From an uncultured Eubacteriales bacterium (GTDB lineage Bacteria > Bacillota > Clostridia > Oscillospirales > Oscillospiraceae): 64,000 bases of DNA. A program made the translations under genes and the position numbers. The DNA lies in contig UQZR01000002.1 of the NCBI GenBank assembly GCA_900545585.1, positions 1-64,000 on the forward strand, written 5' to 3'. The notes beneath the pieces are model-generated. The model did no database searches and was not told where the DNA came from. It worked only from the letters and a program-made list of their open reading frames with translations. Positions within the stretch are counted from its first letter, which is position 1. Each line of letters starts with the position of its first letter. Shown here piece after piece: positions 24,254 through 35,171 of this stretch.

Positions 24254-25987
24254 TCACAGATAGTTCAGCGGATTGAGGAACGTACCGTTCAGCTGGATGC
24301 GGAAGTCGCAGTGGTTGCCGCTGGACACGCCGGTGGAGCCCATGCGGGCGACCTGCTGGCCCTTGTGGACATGCTCGCCCACGGATACCAGCAGCGAGCT
24401 GTTGTGACCGTAATAGGTGACATAGCCGTTGCCGTGGTCGATCTTCACCAGATAGCCGTAGCCGCCCATCCAGCCGGCGTAGATAACGGTGCCGCCGTCA
24501 GAGGCGTAGATCGGCGTGCCGTAGCTGTTGGCGATGTCGATGGCCTCGTGATAGGTGCTGGCGCCGCGGATACCGGTGTTGCGCGGGCCGAAGTAGGAGG
24601 TGATGACGCCGCTGCAGGGCCAGCCGAAGCTGCCGGTGGGGAACCAGGAGGGACGCTCCTTGGTGCCGCGGATCTGATATTCCGTCACGGGCTGGGACAG
24701 CGTGGCGCTGGCCACGATCTGGCGCTCCGTCTCGGTGCCGTTGATATAGGTGACGTTGGCGGTGATGTCGGCCTTGCCGTACACGCCCGGAGATGTGACC
24801 TTATACTCGCCCTGATACATGGAGGCATCGTCGGTGTACTCCACGGGGTAGGGCACGTCCTGAACGTAGCGCTGCCGCTCCACGTTCACCACGGTCAGAT
24901 AGGGCACGGCGTTGCTGATGGTCAGCACATCGCCCACCCGCAGGATCTTGGGATCGTAGCCGGGGTTCAGCTTCATCAGGGCGTCCACCGACAGGCCGTA
25001 CTCATCGGCGATGCTGTAATAGCTGTCGCCCTTCTTGACGGTGCAGGTGACCTCGCCCTCCTTGGTCTCGTTGAGGATCTCGGCGATGTAGCCCAGGTTC
25101 ATGACGTAGGAGGAATCCACATACTCCTGCCGTATCTCCACGTCCTCCACGAAGTAGGCGTCCACCGTGTCCTCCGTCTGGTAGCCCAACTTCAGCTGGT
25201 TCAGAATGTCGTCCAGCGCGCCGGGGAACGTGGTGGCCACCACCTTTTCCCCGTCCACATACAGGACGTAGGCGTATTCCACCAGCCCCAGCTGGTCGGT
25301 GAGCTCGCTGCTGAATTCCTCCTCGCCGATCACGTCCTTGCGGAGGTAGACACCCGTCTCCGTGGTAAGCAGGGACTGGTCCACCGTGTAGCTGCTGTCG
25401 TGCAGCGTCTCGCGGGTGATGCTCTCCACCTCCGACACCGCCAGCTCCACGGCGTGCTGGGAGGACACGACGCCCAGATCCGTGCCATCGTAGACGGCGT
25501 GGGCGCCCACGGTATAGAGGGACAGCACCGTGGCGGCAGTGGCCAGCGCCATGGCGACGGCCAGAAAGGCCACCGGATGCAGCTTCAGCTTTTCAAAGTA
25601 GCTGCGGCGGCGGTCGCCGGCGCGGATCAGCTTTTTGCGGGCGTTGCGGGCCCGCTCGCGGAGGCTGGCTCCCAGGCGGGACAGGCTGTTCCAAAAGAAC
25701 AGGAACAGCTGGGCCGCGCCGTGCTCCGACTCGGGAAAGCTGCTGTGGCGGTTCTCGTCCACCAGATGGTGGGCGTTGCCCCCCACCTGACGGAACCAGG
25801 CGGCGATGTGCCGCAAGCCTGCCTGCAGGTTCAGGGTGAACAGGTCGGGATGCTCGTCGCGGTACTGCCGCCAGCTTTTCAGATTGTCCATCCACAGCTG
25901 CCACAGAGCGGACAGCGTCATGTGCTCCCTGTTGGGATCGTGGACGGTATTTTCCTGTTTATTCTCTTGTTCCAATTGCTGTTTCAT
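24254..25987 (-). CDS. M23 peptidase with LysM and G5 domains, membrane-anchored
   Basis: 577 residues. A cytoplasmic basic N-terminus (1-135), one membrane helix (138-160), an extracellular stalk, LysM (about 314-358, VKKGDSYYSIADEYGLS), G5 (about 362-442) and an M23/LytM domain (458-575). Zinc ligands H480 and D484 (HEAIDIA) and H528 (YYGH) are present, but the usual HxH is HCD (559-561), so one expected His is Asp. Role: peptidoglycan remodelling or a regulator of it. A WalR-type box overlaps its promoter. Single-gene unit. Confidence 0.88.
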   Translation of the reverse strand: MKQQLEQENKQENTVHDPNREHMTLSALWQLWMDNLKSWRQYRDEHPDLFTLNLQAGLRHIAAWFRQVGGNAHHLVDENRHSSFPESEHGAAQLFLFFWNSLSRLGASLRERARNARKKLIRAGDRRRSYFEKLKLHPVAFLAVAMALATAATVLSLYTVGAHAVYDGTDLGVVSSQHAVELAVSEVESITRETLHDSSYTVDQSLLTTETGVYLRKDVIGEEEFSSELTDQLGLVEYAYVLYVDGEKVVATTFPGALDDILNQLKLGYQTEDTVDAYFVEDVEIRQEYVDSSYVMNLGYIAEILNETKEGEVTCTVKKGDSYYSIADEYGLSVDALMKLNPGYDPKILRVGDVLTISNAVPYLTVVNVERQRYVQDVPYPVEYTDDASMYQGEYKVTSPGVYGKADITANVTYINGTETERQIVASATLSQPVTEYQIRGTKERPSWFPTGSFGWPCSGVITSYFGPRNTGIRGASTYHEAIDIANSYGTPIYASDGGTVIYAGWMGGYGYLVKIDHGNGYVTYYGHNSSLLVSVGEHVHKGQQVARMGSTGVSSGNHCDFRIQLNGTFLNPLNYL

Positions 25988-26003
25988 GGGGTATCACCTA
26001 AAG

Positions 26004-26020
26004 GTTACAAAATCGTTACA
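26004..26020 (-). promoter_or_regulatory. WalR-type box at the start site of the M23 gene
   Basis: On the minus strand TGTAAC-GATTT-TGTAAC, two half-sites with a 5-base spacer as in the WalR (YycF) consensus. It begins 7 bases downstream of the -10 box. Confidence 0.6.
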
Positions 26021-26026
26021 AAATGT

Positions 26027-26055
26027 ATCATACCGTGTTTCCCTCTGTGCGTCAA
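26027..26055 (-). promoter_or_regulatory. Sigma-A promoter of the M23 gene
   Basis: Minus strand TTGACG (26055-26050), 17 bases, TATGAT (26032-26027). Confidence 0.75.
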
Positions 26056-26097
26056 GCAAAAAATTGTGAACAATGCCGCAGCCGGGCCGGAAAAAGA

Positions 26098-26128
26098 CAG
26101 AAAGGCGGCCCTTTGGGACGCCTTTCTG
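26098..26128 (-). terminator. Terminator of the holB-ricT-HAD operon
   Basis: Arms CAGAAAGGCG/CGCCTTTCTG, about 12 bases past the HAD stop. Confidence 0.65.
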
Positions 26129-26140
26129 CGAACGTATTGC

Positions 26141-26986
26141 TCAGTATTTTTCGTCCAGCACCTGGATCAGGGCGGCGATGGCGTTGTCGCGGCAGTCCGG
26201 CAGCTTGTACACCTGGGGCAGGGCCAACACCTGGGGCAGCGCGTTGGCGGGGGCGAAGGCCATACCCGCCCAGTTCAGCATGGAGATGTCGTTGGCGTGG
26301 TCCCCTACGCAGGCCACATTCTCCTGCCGGATGCCCAGCAGCTCCGCCAGGCGGCGGACCATGCCGCCCTTGTTGGCGCCCTTGGCCGTCAGCTCCACCA
26401 GCGAGGAGCTGCTGGCCACGATCTCGTACCGGTCGTACCAGGGCTGGGCGCGGAGGAAGTCCAGCAGCGCCGGCTGATTTTCCGGCTCCGTGGAGAAAAG
26501 GGCCTTGCTGATGGGGGACGGCACCTCCGTCATGCTGTCCACGAACACCGTGGGCGAATGGGTGATGTGCAGGTGGCGGCGGGTCACATCGTTGGGCTGC
26601 AGGGCATGGATGTCGTTGTTGTCGTGATACAGCTCCACCGCCGAGAACGGCAGGGCGCCGATGACCTGCTGGATGCAGTCCTTGGCCTCGTCCGGCAGAA
26701 ACGCCTCACACAGGTATTTTCCGGTGGGGAAGTCGTAGATGGCCGCGCCGTTGAACAGGATGGTGGGGCCGTTCATAGGCACGTCTGCGGCCACCCGCTC
26801 GAAAGCAGGCTTGGCCCGTCCCGTGGCTACGGAGAAGATGCCGCCCTCACTCATGAAGTAGCGGATGGCCTCCTGATTGGCGTCGGGCACCGGCGGCATG
26901 GGCTGGCACAGCCGCAGCGCTTCCTCGGTGTAGGTCAAAGTGTTGTCATAGTCACTGGCCAGCAGTAGACCGGTAAATTTTCCCAT
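26141..26986 (-). CDS. HAD-superfamily (Cof-type) phosphatase
   Basis: 281 residues. Motif I ASDYDNTLTY, motif II VATGRAKPA, the Lys in ANKGGMVRRLAE and motif IV CVGDHANDISML mark a Cof-like HAD hydrolase with a large cap. Such enzymes dephosphorylate sugar phosphates or flavins; the substrate is unknown. ATG 26986 with GGAGG 10 bases upstream is preferred to the TTG at 26995. Five bases after ricT, so third in the holB-ricT operon. Confidence 0.85.
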   Translation of the reverse strand: MGKFTGLLLASDYDNTLTYTEEALRLCQPMPPVPDANQEAIRYFMSEGGIFSVATGRAKPAFERVAADVPMNGPTILFNGAAIYDFPTGKYLCEAFLPDEAKDCIQQVIGALPFSAVELYHDNNDIHALQPNDVTRRHLHITHSPTVFVDSMTEVPSPISKALFSTEPENQPALLDFLRAQPWYDRYEIVASSSSLVELTAKGANKGGMVRRLAELLGIRQENVACVGDHANDISMLNWAGMAFAPANALPQVLALPQVYKLPDCRDNAIAALIQVLDEKY

Positions 26987-26991
26987 GGTGA

Positions 26992-28359
26992 TCAAACCTC
27001 CGAGCCCGAAGTGGGCTTATTGCCGCCGCTTCCGCCGCGGCGGCGTCCGCCCCGATGACGGGGGCGCTTTTTCTGCTCGCCGCTGCCGTTCTGTCCCTCC
27101 GGCTGGAGCTTCCTGGGAGGACGGGGCGCTGCGGGCTGGGTATTCGTAATATCAGCACTGGTATTGGCGCCGGCCGGTGCGCCGCTTCCGCCGCGGCGGC
27201 CACGGCGGCGACTGCCGCCCTGACGGGAGGACTGCTTGTCCCCTGCCGCAGGTCTATCAGCCTTTTCCGGCTTATCGGGCTTAGCGGGACGCTCCGCCTT
27301 GGCGGGCTTGTCCGGACGGGCAGACTTCTCGGTCCGCTTCTCCGGCGCGGCAGCACCCTCGGACTTTTTGCCGCCGCGTCCGCTGCGGTTCCGGCGGCGG
27401 CGCTTCTCACCGCCGTCCTCGTCGCCGCGCTCCGACGGAGGCGTGAAGTCGCTGATGAAGCTGATGGGAGGCATATCGTCCTCCTTCTCCGGTTCCACGT
27501 ACCGCTCCGGCCGCCGGTCGGGGATGACGATGCCGTCGCGGCTGCCCTTGCCGTTGCGCAGGACGCACACCTCGCAGTTGTGGTAGCAGCGGGAGCCGTC
27601 GCTGCGGTCATCCAGCCGGACATTCACCGTCTCCTTCAGCAGGTTCACATCGCTGACGTTGCCCGGGCCGTCCGGCGTCAGCACGAAGGAATCGTTCTTG
27701 GGCATGCGCTTCACGGCGTCCTCGTAGGCGTCCTGCTCGTACTTCAGGCAGCACATCAGGCGGCCGCAGGTGCCGGAGATCTTGGTGGGGTTCAGGGACA
27801 GGTTCTGGGTCTTGGCCATCTTGATGGACACCGGCAGGAACTCGTCCATAAACTGGGCGCAGCAGAAGGGCCTGCCGCAGATGCCAAGTCCGCCCAGCAT
27901 CTTGGCCTCGTCGCGGACGCCGATCTGCCGCAGCTCGATGCGGGCGCGGAACACGCCGGCCAGATCCTTCACCAGCTCGCGGAAGTCCACGCGGCCGTCG
28001 GCGGTGAAGAAGAACAGGATCTTGGAACCGTCGAAGCTGCACTCCACCCGCACCAGCTTCATCTCCAGCTTGTGCTGGGCGATCTTCTTCTGGCAGATCT
28101 CGAAGGCCTCCTTTTCCCGCCCGCGGTTGTAAGCGGCGGTGTGGCGGTCGTTATCGGTGGCGATGCGCAGTACCGCCCGCAGCGGCTGCACCACCTGCTG
28201 GTCCGGCACCTCATGGTTGCCCTGACTGCACTGGGCGAATTCGGGGCCCTGGGCCGTCTCCACGATGATGTCCTGACCGGCCTCCACCGTCAGCTCCCTG
28301 GGGTCAAAGAAATAGGTTTTGCAGCCGCTGCGAAAGCGGACGGAAACCACAGTTGTCAT
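26992..28359 (-). CDS. ricT: RicT (YaaT, PSP1 domain) with a long basic tail
   Basis: 455 residues; typical RicT is about 275. The PSP1 core is at 1-270, with KMLGGLGICGRPFCCAQFMDEFLPVSIKMAKTQ and GTCGRLMCCLKYE supplying the conserved Cys residues for the [4Fe-4S] Ric complex. From about 300 to the end the chain is low-complexity, rich in Arg, Gly, Lys, Pro (RRRRNRSGRGGKK, KPAKAERPAKPDKPEKADRP, RHRGGRRRGGSGG). Known role: with RicA and RicF supports RNase Y cleavage and phosphorelays. The ATG at 28359 overlaps the holB stop (ATGA). Confidence 0.9.
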   Translation of the reverse strand: MTTVVSVRFRSGCKTYFFDPRELTVEAGQDIIVETAQGPEFAQCSQGNHEVPDQQVVQPLRAVLRIATDNDRHTAAYNRGREKEAFEICQKKIAQHKLEMKLVRVECSFDGSKILFFFTADGRVDFRELVKDLAGVFRARIELRQIGVRDEAKMLGGLGICGRPFCCAQFMDEFLPVSIKMAKTQNLSLNPTKISGTCGRLMCCLKYEQDAYEDAVKRMPKNDSFVLTPDGPGNVSDVNLLKETVNVRLDDRSDGSRCYHNCEVCVLRNGKGSRDGIVIPDRRPERYVEPEKEDDMPPISFISDFTPPSERGDEDGGEKRRRRNRSGRGGKKSEGAAAPEKRTEKSARPDKPAKAERPAKPDKPEKADRPAAGDKQSSRQGGSRRRGRRGGSGAPAGANTSADITNTQPAAPRPPRKLQPEGQNGSGEQKKRPRHRGGRRRGGSGGNKPTSGSEV

Positions 28360-29207
28360 AGAAGTTCCTCCCATTCTACGGCGAGGGCACCAAGAACATG
28401 GCCCGCGCCCACATTGTATTCACATTCGCCGCTGTATTTTTCCAGCAGCGCCGTCAGCTGCCGGAGCTGTCGGGCCGTCAGGCCACGGGCCAGCGCCTGG
28501 GCCGTCTCGCCGCAGGCGGGGTCCGGCGTTTGCTTGCCCATCTGCAGCAGCAGTGCCTCCGCTGCGGCGCACCACGCGCCCCGCAGCACGTCCCGCAGCT
28601 CCTCCCGCTTCATCCGCCGGTTCTCCAGGGCCACCAGATACGTTGTCACCGGCAGCACCTTTCCCCGGGCGAAGGCGCGGCACAGCTGCTCTGCTTCGGT
28701 TGGCAGGGCGTCCTCCGACACGGCATCGTACTTCAGCAGCACGCAGCGGGAGCGCACCGTCTCCAGCAGCGCCGAGGGGCTGTCCGTGCAGAAGACAAAG
28801 GCGGCGTAGGGCGGCCCCTCCTCCACGATCTTCAGCAGCACGTTCTGGTCCCGCTCGTTGAGCTGATGGCTGTCGGCGATGATGTACACCTTCCGCGCCG
28901 CCTCGTTGGGCCGGATGTACACATCCTGCCGCAGGGCGCGTACCGCGTCCACCGTCAGCTCCCGATGCTCCGTGTCCCGTACCACCGTGACGTCGGGGTG
29001 GATGCCCTCCAGCACCTTGCGGCAGTGGCGGCATCGGAGACAGGGCTTGCTCTCCTCCCCGCAGACGTGGGACGCAGCGATGAACCGCGCCGCGTCCAGC
29101 AGATCGCCGTCGCCGGAGAGCACGATGGCGTGGCTCAGCCGTCCCTGCTCCGCCGCGCGGCGCACCGCCCGGGCCAGTGTGCTGTTTTCTGCCGGAAGCT
29201 GGGCCAT
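28356..29207 (-). CDS. holB: DNA polymerase III delta-prime subunit
   Basis: 283 residues. SHAIVLSGDGDLLDAARFIA stands where a P-loop would be but lacks GKT, so it is not an ATPase. The zinc module CGEESKPCLRCRHCRKV is present, as are HPDVTVV, KVYIIADSHQLNERDQNVLLKIVEEGP and SRC (TVRSRCVLL). Clamp-loader wedge subunit. First gene of the holB-ricT-HAD operon; next to ricT as in Bacillus. Confidence 0.9.
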   Translation of the reverse strand: MAQLPAENSTLARAVRRAAEQGRLSHAIVLSGDGDLLDAARFIAASHVCGEESKPCLRCRHCRKVLEGIHPDVTVVRDTEHRELTVDAVRALRQDVYIRPNEAARKVYIIADSHQLNERDQNVLLKIVEEGPPYAAFVFCTDSPSALLETVRSRCVLLKYDAVSEDALPTEAEQLCRAFARGKVLPVTTYLVALENRRMKREELRDVLRGAWCAAAEALLLQMGKQTPDPACGETAQALARGLTARQLRQLTALLEKYSGECEYNVGAGHVLGALAVEWEELL

Positions 29208-29389
29208 GGCGCTCTCCTTTCCTCTGCGGGGCCTGACAGCCCTATTATTCTAATGTATCAGTATAACACAGGAAAAGCGGGACAGGCAAGTTTTATTCGC
29301 AGGATTGCGGGGAAAATGTTTCCTGTGACCCTCTTTCCCACCATGAATAGAAACCAATTGCAAAAAAACAGAAAAATTTGGGAATAGGC

Positions 29390-29418
29390 TTGCTTTTGGA
29401 GGGAAATATGACTATAAT
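29390..29418 (+). promoter_or_regulatory. Sigma-A promoter of ppdK
   Basis: TTGCTT (29390-29395), 17 bases, TATAAT (29413-29418). Confidence 0.8.
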
Positions 29419-29471
29419 AAGAAACGTTCTCATCGTTTGGTACAACTATATTGATAGATGGAGGGACTACC

Positions 29472-32102
<2,631 letters not shown>

Positions 32103-32115
32103 TCGCAGCGAAACA

Positions 32116-32153
32116 AAAAGAGTCCGAGTGTACCGCACTCGGGCTCTTTTTTT
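32116..32153 (+). terminator. ppdK terminator
   Basis: Stem AAAAGAGTCCGAGTG/CACTCGGGCTCTTTT (one G-T) and seven T. Confidence 0.92.
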
Positions 32154-32213
32154 ACAGGCATCGGCCATCTCCCCTGCAAAGGATCTGCTGAGCGTCCCGC
32201 CGACGGCGGGCAC

Positions 32214-32242
32214 TTGTGTTTTTTCCGCCGCCGTGGTAGGAT
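32214..32242 (+). promoter_or_regulatory. Candidate promoter of the RACo-like operon
   Basis: TTGTGT (32214-32219), 17 bases, TAGGAT (32237-32242). The roughly 130-base leader to 32383 shows no riboswitch I can recognise. Confidence 0.5.
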
Positions 32243-32382
32243 AGGGGCAAAACCGGACATCCCGTGATAAGAGGAACGATCCATAACCGTCCATGAATTC
32301 GGTGACAGAGCCGACCCCGTGCTACTGCTGCTGTATATGAGACTGCCGTGATACGGCGGCAAACGAGAGGAGCTGACCGCCC

Positions 32383-33912
32383 ATGATCCGCATCAGAAGC
32401 GGCGATACCGTGACGGAGCTGGCCTGGACCGGTGAGAATATCCCCGCCGCCCGCCTGCTGGCCCAGGCGGGGCTGTACCCCGACTATCCCTGCGGCGGGC
32501 AGGGCCGCTGCGGCAAGTGCCGCGTGCTGGCCCACGGCGACCTGTCCCCCGCCGCGCCGGAGGAACTGGCCCAGCTGCCACCCCGGGAGCTGGCCCGGGG
32601 TGTGCGCCTTGCCTGCCTTGCCCGGATCTGCGGCCCCGACGCGGAGCTGACCCTCCCGCGGGAGGACGGTCTGCTGGTGGAGACCGGCGGCTCCCTGCAC
32701 CGGCTGGAATGGGACCCGTGGGCCGCCGCTCTGGGCATCTGCGTGGACATCGGCACCACTACCGTGGCCGCTTACCTGTGGGATCTGGACCGCCGCTGCC
32801 GCTTGGGCGTGGCCTCCTGCAAAAACCCGCAGGAGCGGTTCGGCGCGGACGTGGTGTCCCGTCTGGACGCCTCGCTGGCGGGTCAGGGCGACGCCCTGCG
32901 CGCCTGCATTGTCCGGTGTCTCAGCGACCTGGCCTATCAGCTGTGCCGACAGGCAGGCCGCCCCGTGTCCGATGTGGGCGGCGCGGTCATCACCGGCAAC
33001 ACCGCCATGCTGTACCTGCTGCGGGGCTACGATGTCCGCGACATTGCCCTTGCACCCTTTCAGGCGCGGCATCTGTTCGGCGAATATGTCCCCGCGCGGG
33101 AGCTGGGCCTTGACTGGGGCGCGGACTGTCAGGTGTACCTGCCTCCCTGCCTGTCGGCCTACGTGGGCGCGGACATCACCTGCGGCCTGCTGGCCTGCGA
33201 TATGCTCCACGCCAGCAGCCCCGCCCTGCTGGCGGACGTGGGCACCAATGGCGAGATGGCCCTTCTGTCGGACGGCGCCATCTACTGCTGCGCCACGGCG
33301 GCGGGTCCCGCCTTTGAGGGCGTGGGCATCTCCTGCGGCAGCGCCGCCGTCACCGGTGCCATTGACACCGTGACTGTGGAAAACAATGCCCTGCGCTGTC
33401 ACGTCATCGGCGGCGGCACGGCCCGCAGCCTGTGCGGTTCCGGCCTGTTGGACGCCGTAGCCGCCCTGCGGCGGCTGGAGCTGGTGGAGGACAGCGGCTA
33501 CATGGAGGAGGACAGCCTGCCCCTGACCGGCAGTGTGTCCCTGCTGCGGCGGGACATCCGGTCGTTCCAGCTGGCCAAGGCCGCCGTCTGTGCCGGTGTG
33601 GACACCCTGCTCCGCGCCGCGGGCCGCGCTGCCTCGGAGGTGGAGACGGTCTGGCTGGCCGGCGGCTTCGGCTGTAAGCTGTCGCCGGCCAGCGCCGGCG
33701 CCGTGGGCCTGCTGCCCCGCCAGCTGATCTCTGCCGTCCGGCCCTCCGGCAACACGGCGGCCATGGGCGCGGCGCTGCTGCTGTGCTCCCGCCGGTTCGA
33801 AGCGGAGACGGTGTCCATCGCCGCCGCTGCCCGGCTGGTGGACCTCTCCGCCTCCCCTGTGTTCCAGCAGCGTTTTGTGGAGGATATGACCCTTTCGGAG
33901 GTGACATCATGA
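32383..33912 (+). CDS. RACo-like ferredoxin/ASKHA activator of corrinoid proteins (DUF4445 type)
   Basis: 509 residues. An N-terminal [2Fe-2S] domain (C37, C43, C46 in CGGQGRCGKC, plus C78), a linker, then an actin-like ATPase: GICVDIGTTTVAAYLWD (phosphate 1), ALLADVGTNGEMAL, GGGTARSLCGSGLLDAVAAL and VWLAGGFGCKL. Known family: reductive activators that return Co(II) corrinoid proteins to Co(I) using ATP. No corrinoid protein or methyltransferase is in the window. Coupled by ATGA to the DUF2284 gene. Confidence 0.85.
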   Translation: MIRIRSGDTVTELAWTGENIPAARLLAQAGLYPDYPCGGQGRCGKCRVLAHGDLSPAAPEELAQLPPRELARGVRLACLARICGPDAELTLPREDGLLVETGGSLHRLEWDPWAAALGICVDIGTTTVAAYLWDLDRRCRLGVASCKNPQERFGADVVSRLDASLAGQGDALRACIVRCLSDLAYQLCRQAGRPVSDVGGAVITGNTAMLYLLRGYDVRDIALAPFQARHLFGEYVPARELGLDWGADCQVYLPPCLSAYVGADITCGLLACDMLHASSPALLADVGTNGEMALLSDGAIYCCATAAGPAFEGVGISCGSAAVTGAIDTVTVENNALRCHVIGGGTARSLCGSGLLDAVAALRRLELVEDSGYMEEDSLPLTGSVSLLRRDIRSFQLAKAAVCAGVDTLLRAAGRAASEVETVWLAGGFGCKLSPASAGAVGLLPRQLISAVRPSGNTAAMGAALLLCSRRFEAETVSIAAAARLVDLSASPVFQQRFVEDMTLSEVTS

Positions 33913-34448
33913 CGGCGCTTTTGGACATGGCCCGCGCCGCGGGCTTTGAGGCGGCGGCCCCCCTGCGGGCGGAGCAGCTGGTTTTCCGGCCGGAGGTGCG
34001 GGAGATGTGCCGCGCCGACCGCTGCCGCAGCTATGGCAGAAACTGGTGCTGCCCCCCTGCCTGCCCCTCACTGGAGGACATGGCCCGCCGCATGGCGGAC
34101 TACGGCGACGGTGTGCTGGTGGAGACGGTGGGCGCCATGGCCGATGACTTCGACTACGAGGCCATGATGGGCGCGGAAAAACGCCACAAGGAACGGTTCA
34201 CCGCTCTGACCCGCACGCTGGCGGAGCGGTATGGCCGCGACGCGGTGCTGCCCATGGGCGCGGGGACCTGCCGCCGCTGCGCCGCCTGCACCTATCCCGA
34301 CGCGCCCTGCCGCTTTCCGGCGGAGCGCATCACGTCCATGGAGGCATACGGCCTGCTGGTGAGTCAGGTGTGTGAGTCCTGCGGCGCGGCGTATTACCAC
34401 GGCCCCCGCACCATCACCTACGTCAGCTGCGTGTTTCTGCGGCGGTGA
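33909..34448 (+). CDS. DUF2284 Cys-rich metal-binding protein
   Basis: 179 residues with Cys clusters CRADRCRSYGRNWCCPPACPS, CRRCAACTYPDAPCRFP and CESCGAAYY, in the arrangement of DUF2284 proteins, which probably bind an iron-sulfur cluster. The ATG at 33909 overlaps the RACo-like stop. Co-occurrence with corrinoid activators suggests a redox role for a corrinoid methyltransferase system encoded elsewhere; that is inference. Confidence 0.82.
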   Translation: MTALLDMARAAGFEAAAPLRAEQLVFRPEVREMCRADRCRSYGRNWCCPPACPSLEDMARRMADYGDGVLVETVGAMADDFDYEAMMGAEKRHKERFTALTRTLAERYGRDAVLPMGAGTCRRCAACTYPDAPCRFPAERITSMEAYGLLVSQVCESCGAAYYHGPRTITYVSCVFLRR

Positions 34449-34455
34449 ATAGAGA

Positions 34456-34493
34456 TACAGGAGAGAGCCCCGGCGAAAATCGGGGCCCTCTCC
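34456..34493 (+). terminator. Terminator of the RACo-like operon
   Basis: Arms AGGAGAG-GCCCCG and CGGGGC-CTCTCCT around GCGAAAAT, then GTTATAC. Confidence 0.75.
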
Positions 34494-34591
34494 TGTTATA
34501 CTTCCGATGCCTGCACCCTCCCGACAGACCGGCGTCTCCGACGGCCCGCTTTATTTTCTCTCGGCAAGGAGAATTCCGCGCCTACGGGCGC

Positions 34592-35036
34592 GGGTCACTT
34601 TTGGCCGCAGCGGCCCGCTGCACAGACTCTCTCTGTGCCTCCGGCGGCCCCATTTCTTTCAGCAGCGAAAGAAATGGGGGAAAAGAACGCCGCCAAAAAC
34701 CAATGGTTTTTGGAATTCCTTTCGTCCGATCACAGCCACGCCGCAAAAAGGCCCACGCCGAATCGCTCCTGCCCCTATCCCCGCTGCCGCTTCCACGTGC
34801 CGCGGGGAAATGCCGTATCCTACCGCCGTGGAACAGTGTACCTCCGCGTGGTACGTAGGAGCGGCAGCGATAAGAGGACTGCACGCGATTCGTTGTACGA
34901 CGATGTTCGGCAATTTAAGTCGCGCGTGGTACGCGGCGGCGGTTTTCAGCGCACCCCAGCCGCGCAGGAAGTCTTGAAACCTGCGGTTTCAAGCAGCGTT
35001 TTTGGTCACTTTTGGGGCTGCGGCCAAAAGTGACCC
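34592..35036. repeat. Composite hairpin-rich intergenic element with 19-bp inverted ends
   Basis: GGGTCACTTTTGGCCGCAG at 34592-34610 is repeated exactly inverted at 35018-35036. Inside are several perfect hairpins: CCCCATTTCTTTC/GAAAGAAATGGGG (34650-34680), CCAAAAACC/GGTTTTTGG (34693-34713), CTTGAAACC/GGTTTCAAG (34974-34994) and GGTCACTTTTGG/CCAAAAGTGACC (35004-35035). Short open frames exist in all directions, but none has a ribosome site or family resemblance, so the 723-base gap 34449-35171 is taken as non-coding. Confidence 0.7.
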
Positions 35037-35128
35037 ACGCTCGGAAGTGCGGTGTCCTCCCTTCGAAAAAAAGAATGAGCGGGCCGTCGAGGACGACGCC
35101 GATCCCTGCAAAAAGCATATCGCCCTCC

Positions 35129-35164
35129 AAAAAGGGATCCCGCGCCCAAGGGCGCGGGATCCCT
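35129..35164 (-). terminator. lepA terminator
   Basis: Perfect 15-bp stem AGGGATCCCGCGCCC and its complement, followed on the minus strand by TTTTT, 8 bases past the lepA stop. Confidence 0.92.
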
Positions 35165-35171
35165 GTAACCA

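Noticed and set aside
24242..26968. 908-codon plus-strand frame over the M23 and HAD genes
   Set aside because: Spans two real minus-strand genes and their intergenic promoter; composition typical of an antisense shadow.
32243..32382. Cobalamin riboswitch ahead of the RACo-like gene
   Set aside because: Expected from the corrinoid context, but no B12-box or related conserved text was found in the leader.
34507..35033. Several 100-150-codon frames in the 34.5-35.0 kb gap
   Set aside because: All overlap one another, lack ribosome sites and run through perfect hairpins; read as a structured intergenic repeat.
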